A stretch of 64,000 bases of DNA, taken from assembly GCA_021521415.1 (NCBI GenBank), contig JAIQDT010001136.1:558001-622000 (forward strand), read 5' to 3'. This document shows, piece after piece, positions 23,078-32,775 of this stretch. Made by a program: the position numbers and the translations under genes. The notes below the pieces were generated by a model. That model searched no databases. It was not told the DNA's origin and saw only the letters and a list, made by a program, of their open reading frames with translations. The first letter of the stretch is position 1. The number at the start of each line of letters is the position of its first letter. Source of the DNA: Bidens hawaiensis (taxonomy: Eukaryota; Streptophyta; Magnoliopsida; Asterales; Asteraceae).

Positions 23078-24106
23078 TGAAGAGGTATGTACCCGCCTCA
23101 ACACCGAGCAAGGCGGGTCAACCCACAAGATATAGACAAGAGGATTGAAATCAAGACATTATGAAGGCACAAAGCCAAAACCTATGCGCATGACGCATAT
23201 CACATATGCTCACGCATATCACATATGCTCATGCATCACATGCTCAGGCATCATATGCCCAGGCACCACACATGCTCAGGCATCATATGCCCAGGCATCA
23301 CAGATGCCCAGGCATCACATATGCTCACGCATCACATATGCTCACGCATATCACATATGCGCGTGGCGCATCAGCGCGCGGCGCATATCACATGCTCGTG
23401 CATATCACATCTGCGCATGAAACATCTGCGCGTGAGAATAAAGAGAAGACCTCGCGCATCCTCAGGATTGGCGCATATCACACATGCACATAATCAACCT
23501 CGTCCTTATCCAAATCAGGATTAGGGCAACCTTGATTGTGCACGTCAGACAACCTTCCAGAAGGTATCTTTTTAAGGAATAAGAATATGCTGATGTTGAC
23601 AGCCACCAATGAAAGGTGGACAACTCAGCAAAGCCTATGTGCCACCACGTGGTTATAACCAATGAAAAAGCACCAGGTGTCCCAAAGGACACGTGGCGCA
23701 AAGCTACTGGAAGAGGCCAACAAAGCCCTAATTGGGTCTGAGCCCAATCATTGGAAACCCTAGCACTATAAATACAGCATCAACTCCACAAGGAGAACGG
23801 ATCATATCATACTCAGAGGATCCAATATCATCTGATAACATACAATTACAGAGTATTCAGCTATTAAGCAATACACTCCAAATTCCTTACTCTCACATAT
23901 TATTATCTTCTCCCACAAATACTTATTCTCACACCGGAGGGTTACCCCAAAGAGGACCCCTCTGTCCCTTTCTGAGGGGTAAGTTTACGGTGCTGTTCAT
24001 TTTGTAGGTGGAAGAACCCAGATCCAAGAGAAACCATCGGTGAAATAGCATAATCACACCCGAGGAAAGTAGATCGTCTACCAGTGAGCCGATCCACGTT
24101 TCTTCA
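23078..24106 (+). repeat. 5' LTR of Tat element
   Basis: TGAAGAGG...TTCTTCA. 23190-23420 is a minisatellite of ATGCTCACGCATCACAT-like units, ending in CGCATATGCG and GCGCGCGGCGCAT words. TATAAATA at 23767-23774 is the likely promoter TATA box. The following TTGGCGCC at 24107 is the usual start of the PBS region in this group. Confidence 0.92.
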
Positions 24107-24177
24107 TTGGCGCCATCCACTGTTACAACGGCAACAAGATCTCATCAGATCTCTAAACAAAAAACCAAATTTTCACC

Positions 24178-27100
24178 ATGGTTTCTGGCGTTCGTAACGT
24201 TGATCAAGTTCTGGAGGATATTGAACGTGAGGATGTTAATGAGGGACAACAGTTTCTGAGGGCGCCGCGTGATTCTACGCGCGCCACCAGTAACCGTCCT
24301 TTCATCACAACTCCTCATGGCCAGACTGAAACTCCTCCAGACGATCTTACGTTACAAAATCTTGCCGGCGCGAAACAAAAAGGACCAATGGGTCCAGAAG
24401 ATGAAACTAATGACCCCAAAGAATGGCTCATAAACGAGCAACGGCGCCTAATGGACAAGTACAATGAGCTGGTCAAACACAAAGCACAAAAGCAAGCGTT
24501 TTATAAGCAAACTGTTCATGGAACAAAAAGGGCGCGCGCGCCGGAAGAAGGACATTCTGTTCACACTGCACACACTGAGTTCAGTGATGAAGAAGTGCAC
24601 AGCATGAGGAAGACGCAAGATACTCATGCAGGAGGCTCACAGCTCCGCGCGCACGTGAACATGGCGCCTGGAGCCAGAGCCGATCTGGATCTGCAAATAC
24701 CGTACAGCCCACCAGTTAGAGGGCAAGTGGACGTAACCACACCGTACAGACCAGCCATCTTGGTGAAACATTCAAAGTTCACTGAGCGCATCGCGAAGGC
24801 TCCCATCCAGCACAAAACCAAGATGCCAAGTGGTTTGGGCAAGTATGACGGCACAACAGATCCAGACGATTTCTTGCAAGGTTTTTACAACACGGGAAAC
24901 CTAGAGAGCTGGACGATGCCAACATGGTGTCACATGTTTGCTCGCTGCCTCACGGGCGCGGCGCGTGTCTGGTTCGAGAGCTTGCCGACTGGGCAAATCG
25001 ATGGGTTCGAGGAACTATTGGAAAAGTTCCAAGCCCACTTCGTACAGCAGCGCAGACACACGCGCGACCCTGATGACATCATGCACTGCGTGCGCAGGAA
25101 TGATGAAACGATTGAAGACTACATAACACGTTTCAATCAGGAGTCTCTGGCAATCGGAGGTATAACTGAGCAACTCCTGCGCGTGGCCTTTATACAAGGC
25201 GCGCGCAGTGATCAACTCCGCCGAGTTCTCGTAAGCAGAGATGGCATGCCCACCACTTGGGCCAAACTAATGGAAGCATCGCGAGTCTTCGCGAGAAATG
25301 AAAAACAAATTGCCCAAGATAGGGCAAGAGAAAGAGCGCATCAAGCTGAGTCACCGCGCAGCAACGAAAAAAGGGGCAAACAGAACTCTGTATGGTCCAG
25401 GTTGCAATCAACCAGTTTTTCTTCCGCAGAAAAGCAGGCGCAACCAAGCTCACCCCAGCCCCAAAAAGACGTTCGTAGTCGCGTGGAGGGTGACAAGAGG
25501 GAGGGCGGCAGAGATCCTAGCAGACCTCTGCCAAGAATATGGACTCCCCTCACTAAAACGCCTTCACAGGTGTTAAGCACTGAGAATGTCCAATTCAAAA
25601 GCCCCAAGCCACTACACTACAAGGGACCATCAGACAGTGGCAAGTACTGTGAATTTCACAAATCCACAGGGCACAACACTGATGCATGCCACCACTTGAA
25701 GGATGCAATTGAAAAAGATGTGAAATCAGGCAAACTGGCTCACCTGGTAAAAAACTCAAGACCAGAAAATGAACAATCAGGAGCCTCAGCCAGCAAAAAG
25801 TACAAAAGAATCTGTGTAGCCGAGGGAGGAAGGCAAGGGCAAATATCAAGAAAGAGAAGCGCGCAAATCCAAGGAGATTGGCGCGAGCAACAAGTCATCT
25901 TCCCAAGAATCAGGGGAGGCCCTTCCATCAGCAGTCCTCTTGTCATCACTACACACATTGCTCATTATGAAGTGTCAAAAGTCCTGGTGGACACTGGCAG
26001 CGAATCAGACATCATGTATGAGCAATGTTTCAGGAAACTGGATCCGGCAGACCAGGCAAGGCTTGAAATTGTGAATGCACCGATCTCGGGTGTTTCAAAT
26101 GAAATCATTCATCCCCTAGGTCAAATACAATTTGAACTAACCATGGGGGATGAGAAACATAAGCGAGCCGAAGTTGTTAACTTCCTGGTCTTGCCCACCA
26201 CTTCCTGCCACAATATGATCTTGGGTAGGGAAACGATTGCCCAATTCAACGCCATACCGTCGCCAGCGCACGGCGCGTTGGGGTTCCCAACACCAACAGG
26301 TGTAACTTTTGTATACCGGGATCATTTGTGTGCAGTGACAAGTACTCCGCGGGAGGGGAGAATGAAGCTTCCAATGGCAGACAACGCGCCAGAGGAATGG
26401 ATTCTCAACCCAAAATTCCCGGAGCAGAAAATCACAATTGGCGCAACGATATCAGACGACACGAGGTTGAGAATGAAAAGGTTGCTCACAGCATATATGT
26501 CGGTCTTCGCGTGGCAACACTCTGATATGACTGGGGTTCCGCGAGACCTGGCGCAACATTCTCTCAACACGTTCAAGTCTGTAGAGCCAATTGCTCAAAA
26601 GAAGAGAGTCATGGGGGATGAGAAGGCGAGGGCCATGAATGAGCAAGTTGAGGATCTATTGCGCGCAAACATCATCCGCCCGATACGATACCAGACATGG
26701 GTAGCCAATCCTGTGATGGTAAAGAAAAGTAACGGGTCGTGGAGGATGTGCATTGACTTCAAAGACCTCAACAAAGCATGCCCAAAAGATTGTTACCCCC
26801 TCCCAAACATCGACGCAAAGGTGGACTCCGTGGCGCCATTCAAACTCAAATGTTTCCTGGATGCCTACAAGGGCTATCACCAGATTCAAATGGCACCACA
26901 AGACGAGGACAAGACCGCATTTAGAACCGACAAGGGTGTTTTTTGCTACACAAAAATGCCCTTTGGTTTGAAGAATGCGGGAGCCACCTACCAAAGACTT
27001 ATGGATGCTGTTTTCAGCGAGCAGATTGGAAGAAACCTAGAAGTCTATGTGGATGATTTGGTGATCAAAAGCAGGGAGGAAAAGCAAATGCTCAAAGACA

Positions 27101-29136
27101 TCGAAGAAACCCTTGGGCGCCTAAAGGAAGTTAACATGAAGCTCAATCCGAGCAAATGCACTTTCGGCGTACTAGAGGGAAAATTTCTAGGTGTAATGGT
27201 CACCAAGGATGGTTTCAAGGTGAACCCTGAGAAGGTGGAGGCCATCCTTGACATGCCCTCGCCATCCACCATGAAAGAAGTACAGAAGCTGAATGGTAGA
27301 TTGGTCTCAATCAACAGGTTCCTAGCGAACCATGCAAGCAAATCTACCCCATTTGTCAACACATTGAGGAATTGCTTAAAGAAAAGCCAATTCAAATGGA
27401 CTCCTGAGGCCGAGCAAGCTTTCAGGGAGATAAAAGAATGTTTGATAAATCTGCCCGCGCTCACAGCTCCACTTCCTGGTGAAACTTTGACATTATACCT
27501 ATCAGCAGGAGAGCGCGCCATCGGCGCAGTATTATTGGTGGATCGCAAGGGAATCCAAACGCCAATATACTATGTGAGTCGGGTGCTGACAGATCCTGAG
27601 ACGCGTTACTCCATCATGGAAAAGTTAGTTTTATCACTAACACACGCGTCGCGCAAGCTTCATAGATATTTCAATGGTCATCCCATTGAAGTTCTGACTG
27701 GTTACAACATCCAGCAAGTTTTGCGGCGCCCCGCGCTCTCGGGAAGGCTGACAAAGTGGGCGCTGGAATTAGGCGAGCATACGATCGCCTATAAACCCCG
27801 TCCAGCAATAAAGGGACAAGTCTTGGCTGATTTCATTGCCGAGGTCCCCGAAGGAAAAATTGAAGAGGCTCAGCGCGAGGTAGACCCTCCGCGAGCCAAT
27901 GATGAAGAAAATGTGTGGAGATTGTTCACTGACGGAGCTTCAAACAACGAAGGGTCCGGCGCAGGCCTAAAACTGGTGGATACGGAGAATCATGAATATA
28001 CTTACGCCATCAGGTTGGACTTCAAAAGCACCAACAATGAAGCTGAGTATGAAGCCCTGCTGGCTGGCCTGCGCATCGCGCACAAATTCGGAGTTAAAAA
28101 GCTGGAGGCCCATGTTGATTCATACTTCGTAGCAGCACAGGTCAACGGCCTTTATGATGCCAAGGAGAACACCATGCCTCTGTATCTAGAGCAGGCGAAA
28201 AAGCTCATTGAGCAATTTGACTGCTTCAGAATCATTCATATTCCGCGCAGTGAAAACAAATCTGCTGACGCGCTGAGCAAGATGGCATCAACCAGCTTCG
28301 ATCACTTTGGCAAAGATGTCAGAGTAGAAGTAATGAGCAACCCGTCGGTGGGAGCGAAGTCTGTCCTTGTAACTCATACAACCCCTTCATCATGGATAAC
28401 TCCAATAATGGAATTCTTGAAGGAGGGAAAAGTACCAGACGATCGCGCACAGGCGAGGAAGATAAGACACAGGACGCAGAATTATGAACTGCTTGATGGT
28501 ACACTATATCGACGCTCTTATCTTGGACCGCTCATGAAATGCCTAGATGCTGAGGAAGCAAGCTATGTGATCAGAGAGATACACGAGGGAATCTGTGGAA
28601 TACATGCTGGCCCGCGCATGGTGGTTACCAAGGCAATGAGCGTAGGATACTATTGGCCAGGCATGTACTTGGACGCTTTAAAAGAGATCCAAAAATGCAA
28701 AGCATGTCAGAGCTATGCGCCAAACACCATGCGGCCAAAGAACAACTTGATTCCGGTGACCTCCGCATGGCCTTTCCATAAATGGGCAATCGATATTGTG
28801 GGTCCCCTACCGCAAGCGCAAGGGCGAGTAAAATTTTTGGTAGTGGCAGTAGACTATTTTACAAAATGGGTTGAAGCCAAGCCACTAGCAAAAATCACAG
28901 CCGAAGCGATGAAGCAGTTTATCTGGAGCCACATCATATGCCGTTTTGGCTTGCCCATGGAAATTGTGAGCGATAATGGCAAACAATTCACTGACAAGAA
29001 GTTATCAAACTGGCTCAAGGAATTGCGCATCAACCAAATCTTCACTTCGGTATACCACCCTCAGGGGAATGGCCAAGTGGAGCGTGCGAATCAAAGTTTG
29101 TTAAATGGGCTGAAGAAAAGGTTGGAGGGAGAATCC
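24178..29136 (+). CDS. gag-pol: Tat Gag-Pol polyprotein, 5' portion up to Copia-2 insertion
   Basis: One uninterrupted frame of 1653 codons from ATG 24178 (CACCATGG context). Domains in order: Gag core (GKYDGTTDPDDFLQGF, about residue 220), protease (LVDTGSESD, about 603), reverse transcriptase (WRMCIDFKDLNKAC about 854, catalytic YVDD about 956). Then come the gypsy RNase H (about 1100), a second archaeal-type RNase H (LFTDGASNNEGSGAG, about 1247), the integrase zinc region (about 1470, ending CKACQSYAP), and the integrase core (AIDIVGP, DYFTKW, SDNGKQF). The second RNase H marks the Tat lineage. Copia-2 inserted just after the integrase catalytic core. The frame runs only a few codons into Copia-2 before a stop, so the present product would lack the integrase C-terminus. 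Confidence 0.93.
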
Positions 29137-29565
29137 TGTTGGTACATGTATGTCAGTAGTTCATAGTCTAGCATTTGTAATCGAGTCTGTAATGTAATTA
29201 TGTTTTGTTTATGTTTGTTTTGTAATGCGCGAAGTTGTCAACAAGTTCGCTATGGCGAACTTGTTGAATCAGCGAAGTTATTGACAACTTCGCCTGTGGC
29301 GAAGTTGTCGTGTTTATATACTGTTTCAGACGAAACAGTTTAGCGAGTTGGTTTTAGGGTTTTCGTTTCAGTTTTCAGTAACCGAGTTACGTGTCATAGT
29401 CTGTAACGGTGACCTCGGGTCACGTGTTTGTTATCAATATAACGTGGTTGGTTTATTGCTTGTGTGTTCGATCTCTACATACTCTACACTCGTATCTACC
29501 TACGCAGGGATTCCGCACCTGCGTTGTTAGAGACATCCCGTGTACGATCCGTCCAGGAACCTACA
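29137..29565 (+). repeat. 5' LTR of Copia-2
   Basis: TGTTGGTACATG...GGAACCTACA. GCGAAGTT and inverted AACTTCGC boxes lie at about 29227-29310, then TTATATA at 29314-29320, which suits a TATA box. Confidence 0.95.
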
Positions 29566-30130
29566 ATTGGTATCAGAGCCAATCGGCTCGATTGTGAGGT
29601 TCGGGATTTCACGCGGGTGTAGAAAACGTCTCGTTTGACCTATTCGCGGGACGTGTTTTTGTTGGGATTGAGTTTTGCTAGTGCTTGACAGTCATTTTCA
29701 AGCCTTTGCATTGATCGGGAGCTGCTGGATTGACGAAAACAGATCTGAACAAACTTCCCTGTTCATCGGGCGAAGTTACCGTTCATCGGGCGAAGTTACC
29801 ATTCTTCAGGCGAAGTTGCCGTCGCTGGAATTAGGGTTTTTGGCGAAGATATAAGGATTAGCGAAGTTAACTACAACTTCGCTCACTTCATAAGTTCGCC
29901 TTAGCGAAGTTATCCGCAACTTCGCTTCAAACCCAAGTTCGCTCAACTCATAAGTTCGCCAGAGCTAAGCGAAGTTATTCTTAACTTCGCCCAAATCAAG
30001 CGAATTTAAGATCTCAGCGAAGTTCTCTTTCAGCGAAGTTAACCTTCAAGCGAAGTTATTCTTAACTTCGCCAACTGAGCTGTTTTAATATTTTTTTTTG
30101 TTTTTCCAGGTTTTTCAGGTTTTTGCAAGG
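29566..30130 (+). promoter_or_regulatory. PBS and leader of Copia-2 with GCGAAGTT hairpin array
   Basis: TGGTATCAGAGC at 29568-29579 is the initiator-Met-tRNA primer-binding site. From 29768 to 30071 the leader carries about 13 GCGAAGTT or AACTTCGC octamers, many in inverted pairs that can form hairpins. A T-rich run with AG dinucleotides (TTTTTCCAG, TTTTTCAG) lies just before the gag ATG and could be a leader-intron acceptor. Confidence 0.7.
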
Positions 30131-32755
30131 ATGTCGTCGATCAATATCTCCGACTTGGTCAAGATGGAAGTAGAAGCGGGGTCTGCCACTAAGGCCCCGA
30201 GGCTGATGAAGGGAACTGACTTCGTGGCATGGAAGGACAGATTCATCCAATACATCAAATACCAGGATGCCAAAATGTGGGTGTGCATCCAGGATGGATA
30301 TATCCCTCCAACTGCGCAATACGAAGGTCGCGATGTGGTTAAGAAGTACAGCAAAATGGAGGAGGAAGAAAAGAAAATGTACGAGGCCGAAAGCAAGGCC
30401 CATGCTGCGATAACAATGGCACTTCCTCAAGAGGTTCTCCATACATTCCGAAAGTACACTTCTGCAAGAGAGCTTTGGGATGCTCTTGAAAATAGATTCG
30501 AGGGGAATGTGGGTATCCGTGCATCGAAGGTAAAACTTTTGAAGACCCAGTTCTCCGTCTTCAAATTTTTGAAAAACGAATCGCTGGATGATATTATCAC
30601 CAGATACTATCATCTAATGACAGAGCTTAGCAATTATTCGATTGCTTACCGAGAAGAAGAGATCGTTGAAAAACTTCTCGATGCTCTTCCACCGAAGTGG
30701 GAAATGTACACCGTTCTTATGAGGGAAGACAGAGACTTTCCTAATTATGATCTTGAAACGGCAGTGAACAAGCTCAGAACTTATGAGCTTAATATGGTTC
30801 GAAAAGAAACACCTACAGATCAGATACAAGACCCTGGTATGTATGGTGCAAAGGTCAACTCAGGCTCAAGTTCAAGGCCTGAATCTGCTGCTTATTACTC
30901 TAAAGGGGAGTCAGGCTCTGACTCGTCTCATGAAGGAAAAGTTTCTGTAAACACGAATGGTGATGTATGTTTCGTTGCTGGAGGATCTAGTACTTCAAAG
31001 CCTCAAGCATCCACAAGTAGTTTTTCTGCAAATGCATCTAGCAATAGTTATTCCAAGATGCCTATGAGTGTAAAATCTGCTGAAGAGCAGTTTGCAGTCT
31101 ATGCATCATTTATTGCTTCCTATGAAAACTACATCCAGGGGAAGATTGTGGACCCTGCTGTTCTGGATGAGGATTATGACCAGATCGATGCTGATGATCT
31201 GGAGGAGATGGATTTGCAATGGCAAATGGCCATGATAGTGAGGAGAGTCAAGCGTTTCATGAATAAGACGGGGAGAAAGTTTGTTGGTGGTCGGCCCGGG
31301 TTCGACAAGTCCAAAGTAAGGTGCTATAATTGTCAACAGTACGGGCACTTTGCCAAGGAATGCAGAAATGAGAGGGTTGAACGAGGACAAGGTCGACCTA
31401 CACAACACTCAGGAGTTAAAAGAGAGATAAATGCCATGTTGACCAGAGAGGCAGGAGAGTACAACTGGAATCAACGCTCAAGTGGTTCTGGTGAGCAAGC
31501 AAACATGGCTGAGTCTGAAGCTGAAGAATGTAAGAAGGTTGAAGAAATTGAGAAAGCAAATGAAGAAGAAACCGCTTTCATGGCAAATGACAAAGATAAT
31601 CGCTCCGAGGTAAGTCCTAAAACTATTTGTACTAGTTGTGAGAATTTGTCTGAGCAACTTAAAACAATAACTGATCAGTATGTCCATTTAGATGCTGACT
31701 TTAAAACTATTAAAGAAGATCACCATTTTACGAAAGCAAGAGAAACGAGTTATAAAATTAAAATAAAAGCATGTGAAAAAGACGTTCAAAGCTTAAAAAT
31801 TAAACTTGCTGAGAAAATTGAAATAATTGATCTTAGTTATGAAGTTTTGGAGGAAAAAACTAAAGTGATTGCTGATCGAGATAAACAGATTGCTGACCAC
31901 CAGGTAAAGGTGGTGGAACTGAACCGCAAACTTGAGCAGTTCAGGAATTCCTCGGCCATCCTTGATCACCTCGTGAGTGATCCAGGTACCTCTGCAAAGA
32001 GGGGAGGAATCGGATATAATGAAGTTCCACCACCCTTTAACCACAACTATACTTATAATCCGAGTGTTCAGAAATCTGTCGATTTCGAAGTTCCTCAGAC
32101 AACTCCAATCAAGATTACAAGTGTAAAACCAAGTGTTAGCTGTGGAGAAACAAGTTCGAAAGTTTCTAATGTGAATATTTCTGTTTTGAGTCCAGTCTCA
32201 TCGGATTCGGATAAGTTGTCTGAATCTGATCAGACAAAAGAGAAGGTAGGGTTACCCACCGATGGAGATAAAAATGAAGTTTCTAAAAAGAGTTCTCCAC
32301 TCAATCCGTACGTCCCACCTTATGTGAGACGAACGGCTGGTAACGCTGCCTCTACATCCAAACCAACATTTGACAAGAAAATGGAGAGTAGATGTTGCTT
32401 TAGATGTAACAAGTTAGGACATCTAGTTGCAGATTGCCCTTTGAAACCGAGATTTAGAGATGTAAAGACAAATAAAAATGAGAATAAGCATCATTTTGTT
32501 CCTGCTAAAAATGAAAACTTTAAAAAATGCCAAAATATAACGAATTCAAGTTTTCATAAAAACCAACCTCATTTTTACAACCAAACCTCAAGATATAACA
32601 CCTTCAATTCTCAAAGGTTTGGAAGGCATTACACACAATCTGCAGGGAGATTCCCTAACAGGACTTACAGAAATTATCCTGATGCTAACTTAAGAAAGCC
32701 AGGGTACGGGACGTATCGATCCAAGACCAATTGGTCTTGGGTCCCAAGATTCTAA
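30131..32755 (+). CDS. gag: Gag of Copia-2 (874 aa)
   Basis: Capsid-like Gag. I chose ATG 30131 (AAGGATGTCG) over the in-frame ATG at 30098, because 30098 lies within a T-rich tract that looks like a splice acceptor. The N-terminal half is a copia Gag fold (DFVAWKDRFIQYIKYQDAKMW, ARELWDALENRF, FKFLKNESLDDIITRYYHL). Zinc knuckle 1 (CYNCQQYGHFAKEC) starts at residue 398. A splice donor lies after codon 493. A Lys/Glu-rich coiled coil follows (about 530-620). Zinc knuckle 2 (CFRCNKLGHLVADC) is at about residue 756, and the tail is basic and aromatic. It stops at TAA 32753-32755, inside a CTAAC branch-point consensus. Pol begins in another frame. Confidence 0.9.
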   Translation: MSSINISDLVKMEVEAGSATKAPRLMKGTDFVAWKDRFIQYIKYQDAKMWVCIQDGYIPPTAQYEGRDVVKKYSKMEEEEKKMYEAESKAHAAITMALPQEVLHTFRKYTSARELWDALENRFEGNVGIRASKVKLLKTQFSVFKFLKNESLDDIITRYYHLMTELSNYSIAYREEEIVEKLLDALPPKWEMYTVLMREDRDFPNYDLETAVNKLRTYELNMVRKETPTDQIQDPGMYGAKVNSGSSSRPESAAYYSKGESGSDSSHEGKVSVNTNGDVCFVAGGSSTSKPQASTSSFSANASSNSYSKMPMSVKSAEEQFAVYASFIASYENYIQGKIVDPAVLDEDYDQIDADDLEEMDLQWQMAMIVRRVKRFMNKTGRKFVGGRPGFDKSKVRCYNCQQYGHFAKECRNERVERGQGRPTQHSGVKREINAMLTREAGEYNWNQRSSGSGEQANMAESEAEECKKVEEIEKANEEETAFMANDKDNRSEVSPKTICTSCENLSEQLKTITDQYVHLDADFKTIKEDHHFTKARETSYKIKIKACEKDVQSLKIKLAEKIEIIDLSYEVLEEKTKVIADRDKQIADHQVKVVELNRKLEQFRNSSAILDHLVSDPGTSAKRGGIGYNEVPPPFNHNYTYNPSVQKSVDFEVPQTTPIKITSVKPSVSCGETSSKVSNVNISVLSPVSSDSDKLSESDQTKEKVGLPTDGDKNEVSKKSSPLNPYVPPYVRRTAGNAASTSKPTFDKKMESRCCFRCNKLGHLVADCPLKPRFRDVKTNKNENKHHFVPAKNENFKKCQNITNSSFHKNQPHFYNQTSRYNTFNSQRFGRHYTQSAGRFPNRTYRNYPDANLRKPGYGTYRSKTNWSWVPRF

Positions 32756-32775
32756 CTCTTTGTTTTATTGTGCAG
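31610..32775 (+). promoter_or_regulatory. Candidate intron fusing gag to pol in Copia-2
   Basis: Donor TCCGAG|GTAAGT at 31609/31610, on a gag codon boundary. Branch consensus CTAAC at 32752-32756, 20 nt before the AG. Pyrimidine-rich tract and acceptor TTATTGTGCAG ending at 32775; base 32776 is a pol codon boundary. Removal of 1166 nt would link Gag residues 1-493, keeping knuckle 1, to protease in frame, and would drop the coiled coil and knuckle 2. Unspliced RNA would give Gag alone. Confidence 0.6.

Noticed and set aside
22595..23135. Pro/His-rich ORFs in the CCACCA tract
   Set aside because: Simple-sequence core of the MULE, open in several frames on both strands.
23190..23420. CRISPR-like array
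   Set aside because: Repeats are imperfect, adjacent and without unique spacers; they are an LTR minisatellite in a plant genome.
23145..23524. Overlapping ORFs rich in His, Ala and Ser (about 90-100 aa)
   Set aside because: They are readings of the LTR minisatellite in three frames, repeated in every LTR copy, with no codon constraint.
29568..29579. tRNA gene fragment
   Set aside because: TGGTATCAGAGC is the primer-binding site complementary to initiator Met-tRNA next to an LTR. There is no cloverleaf.
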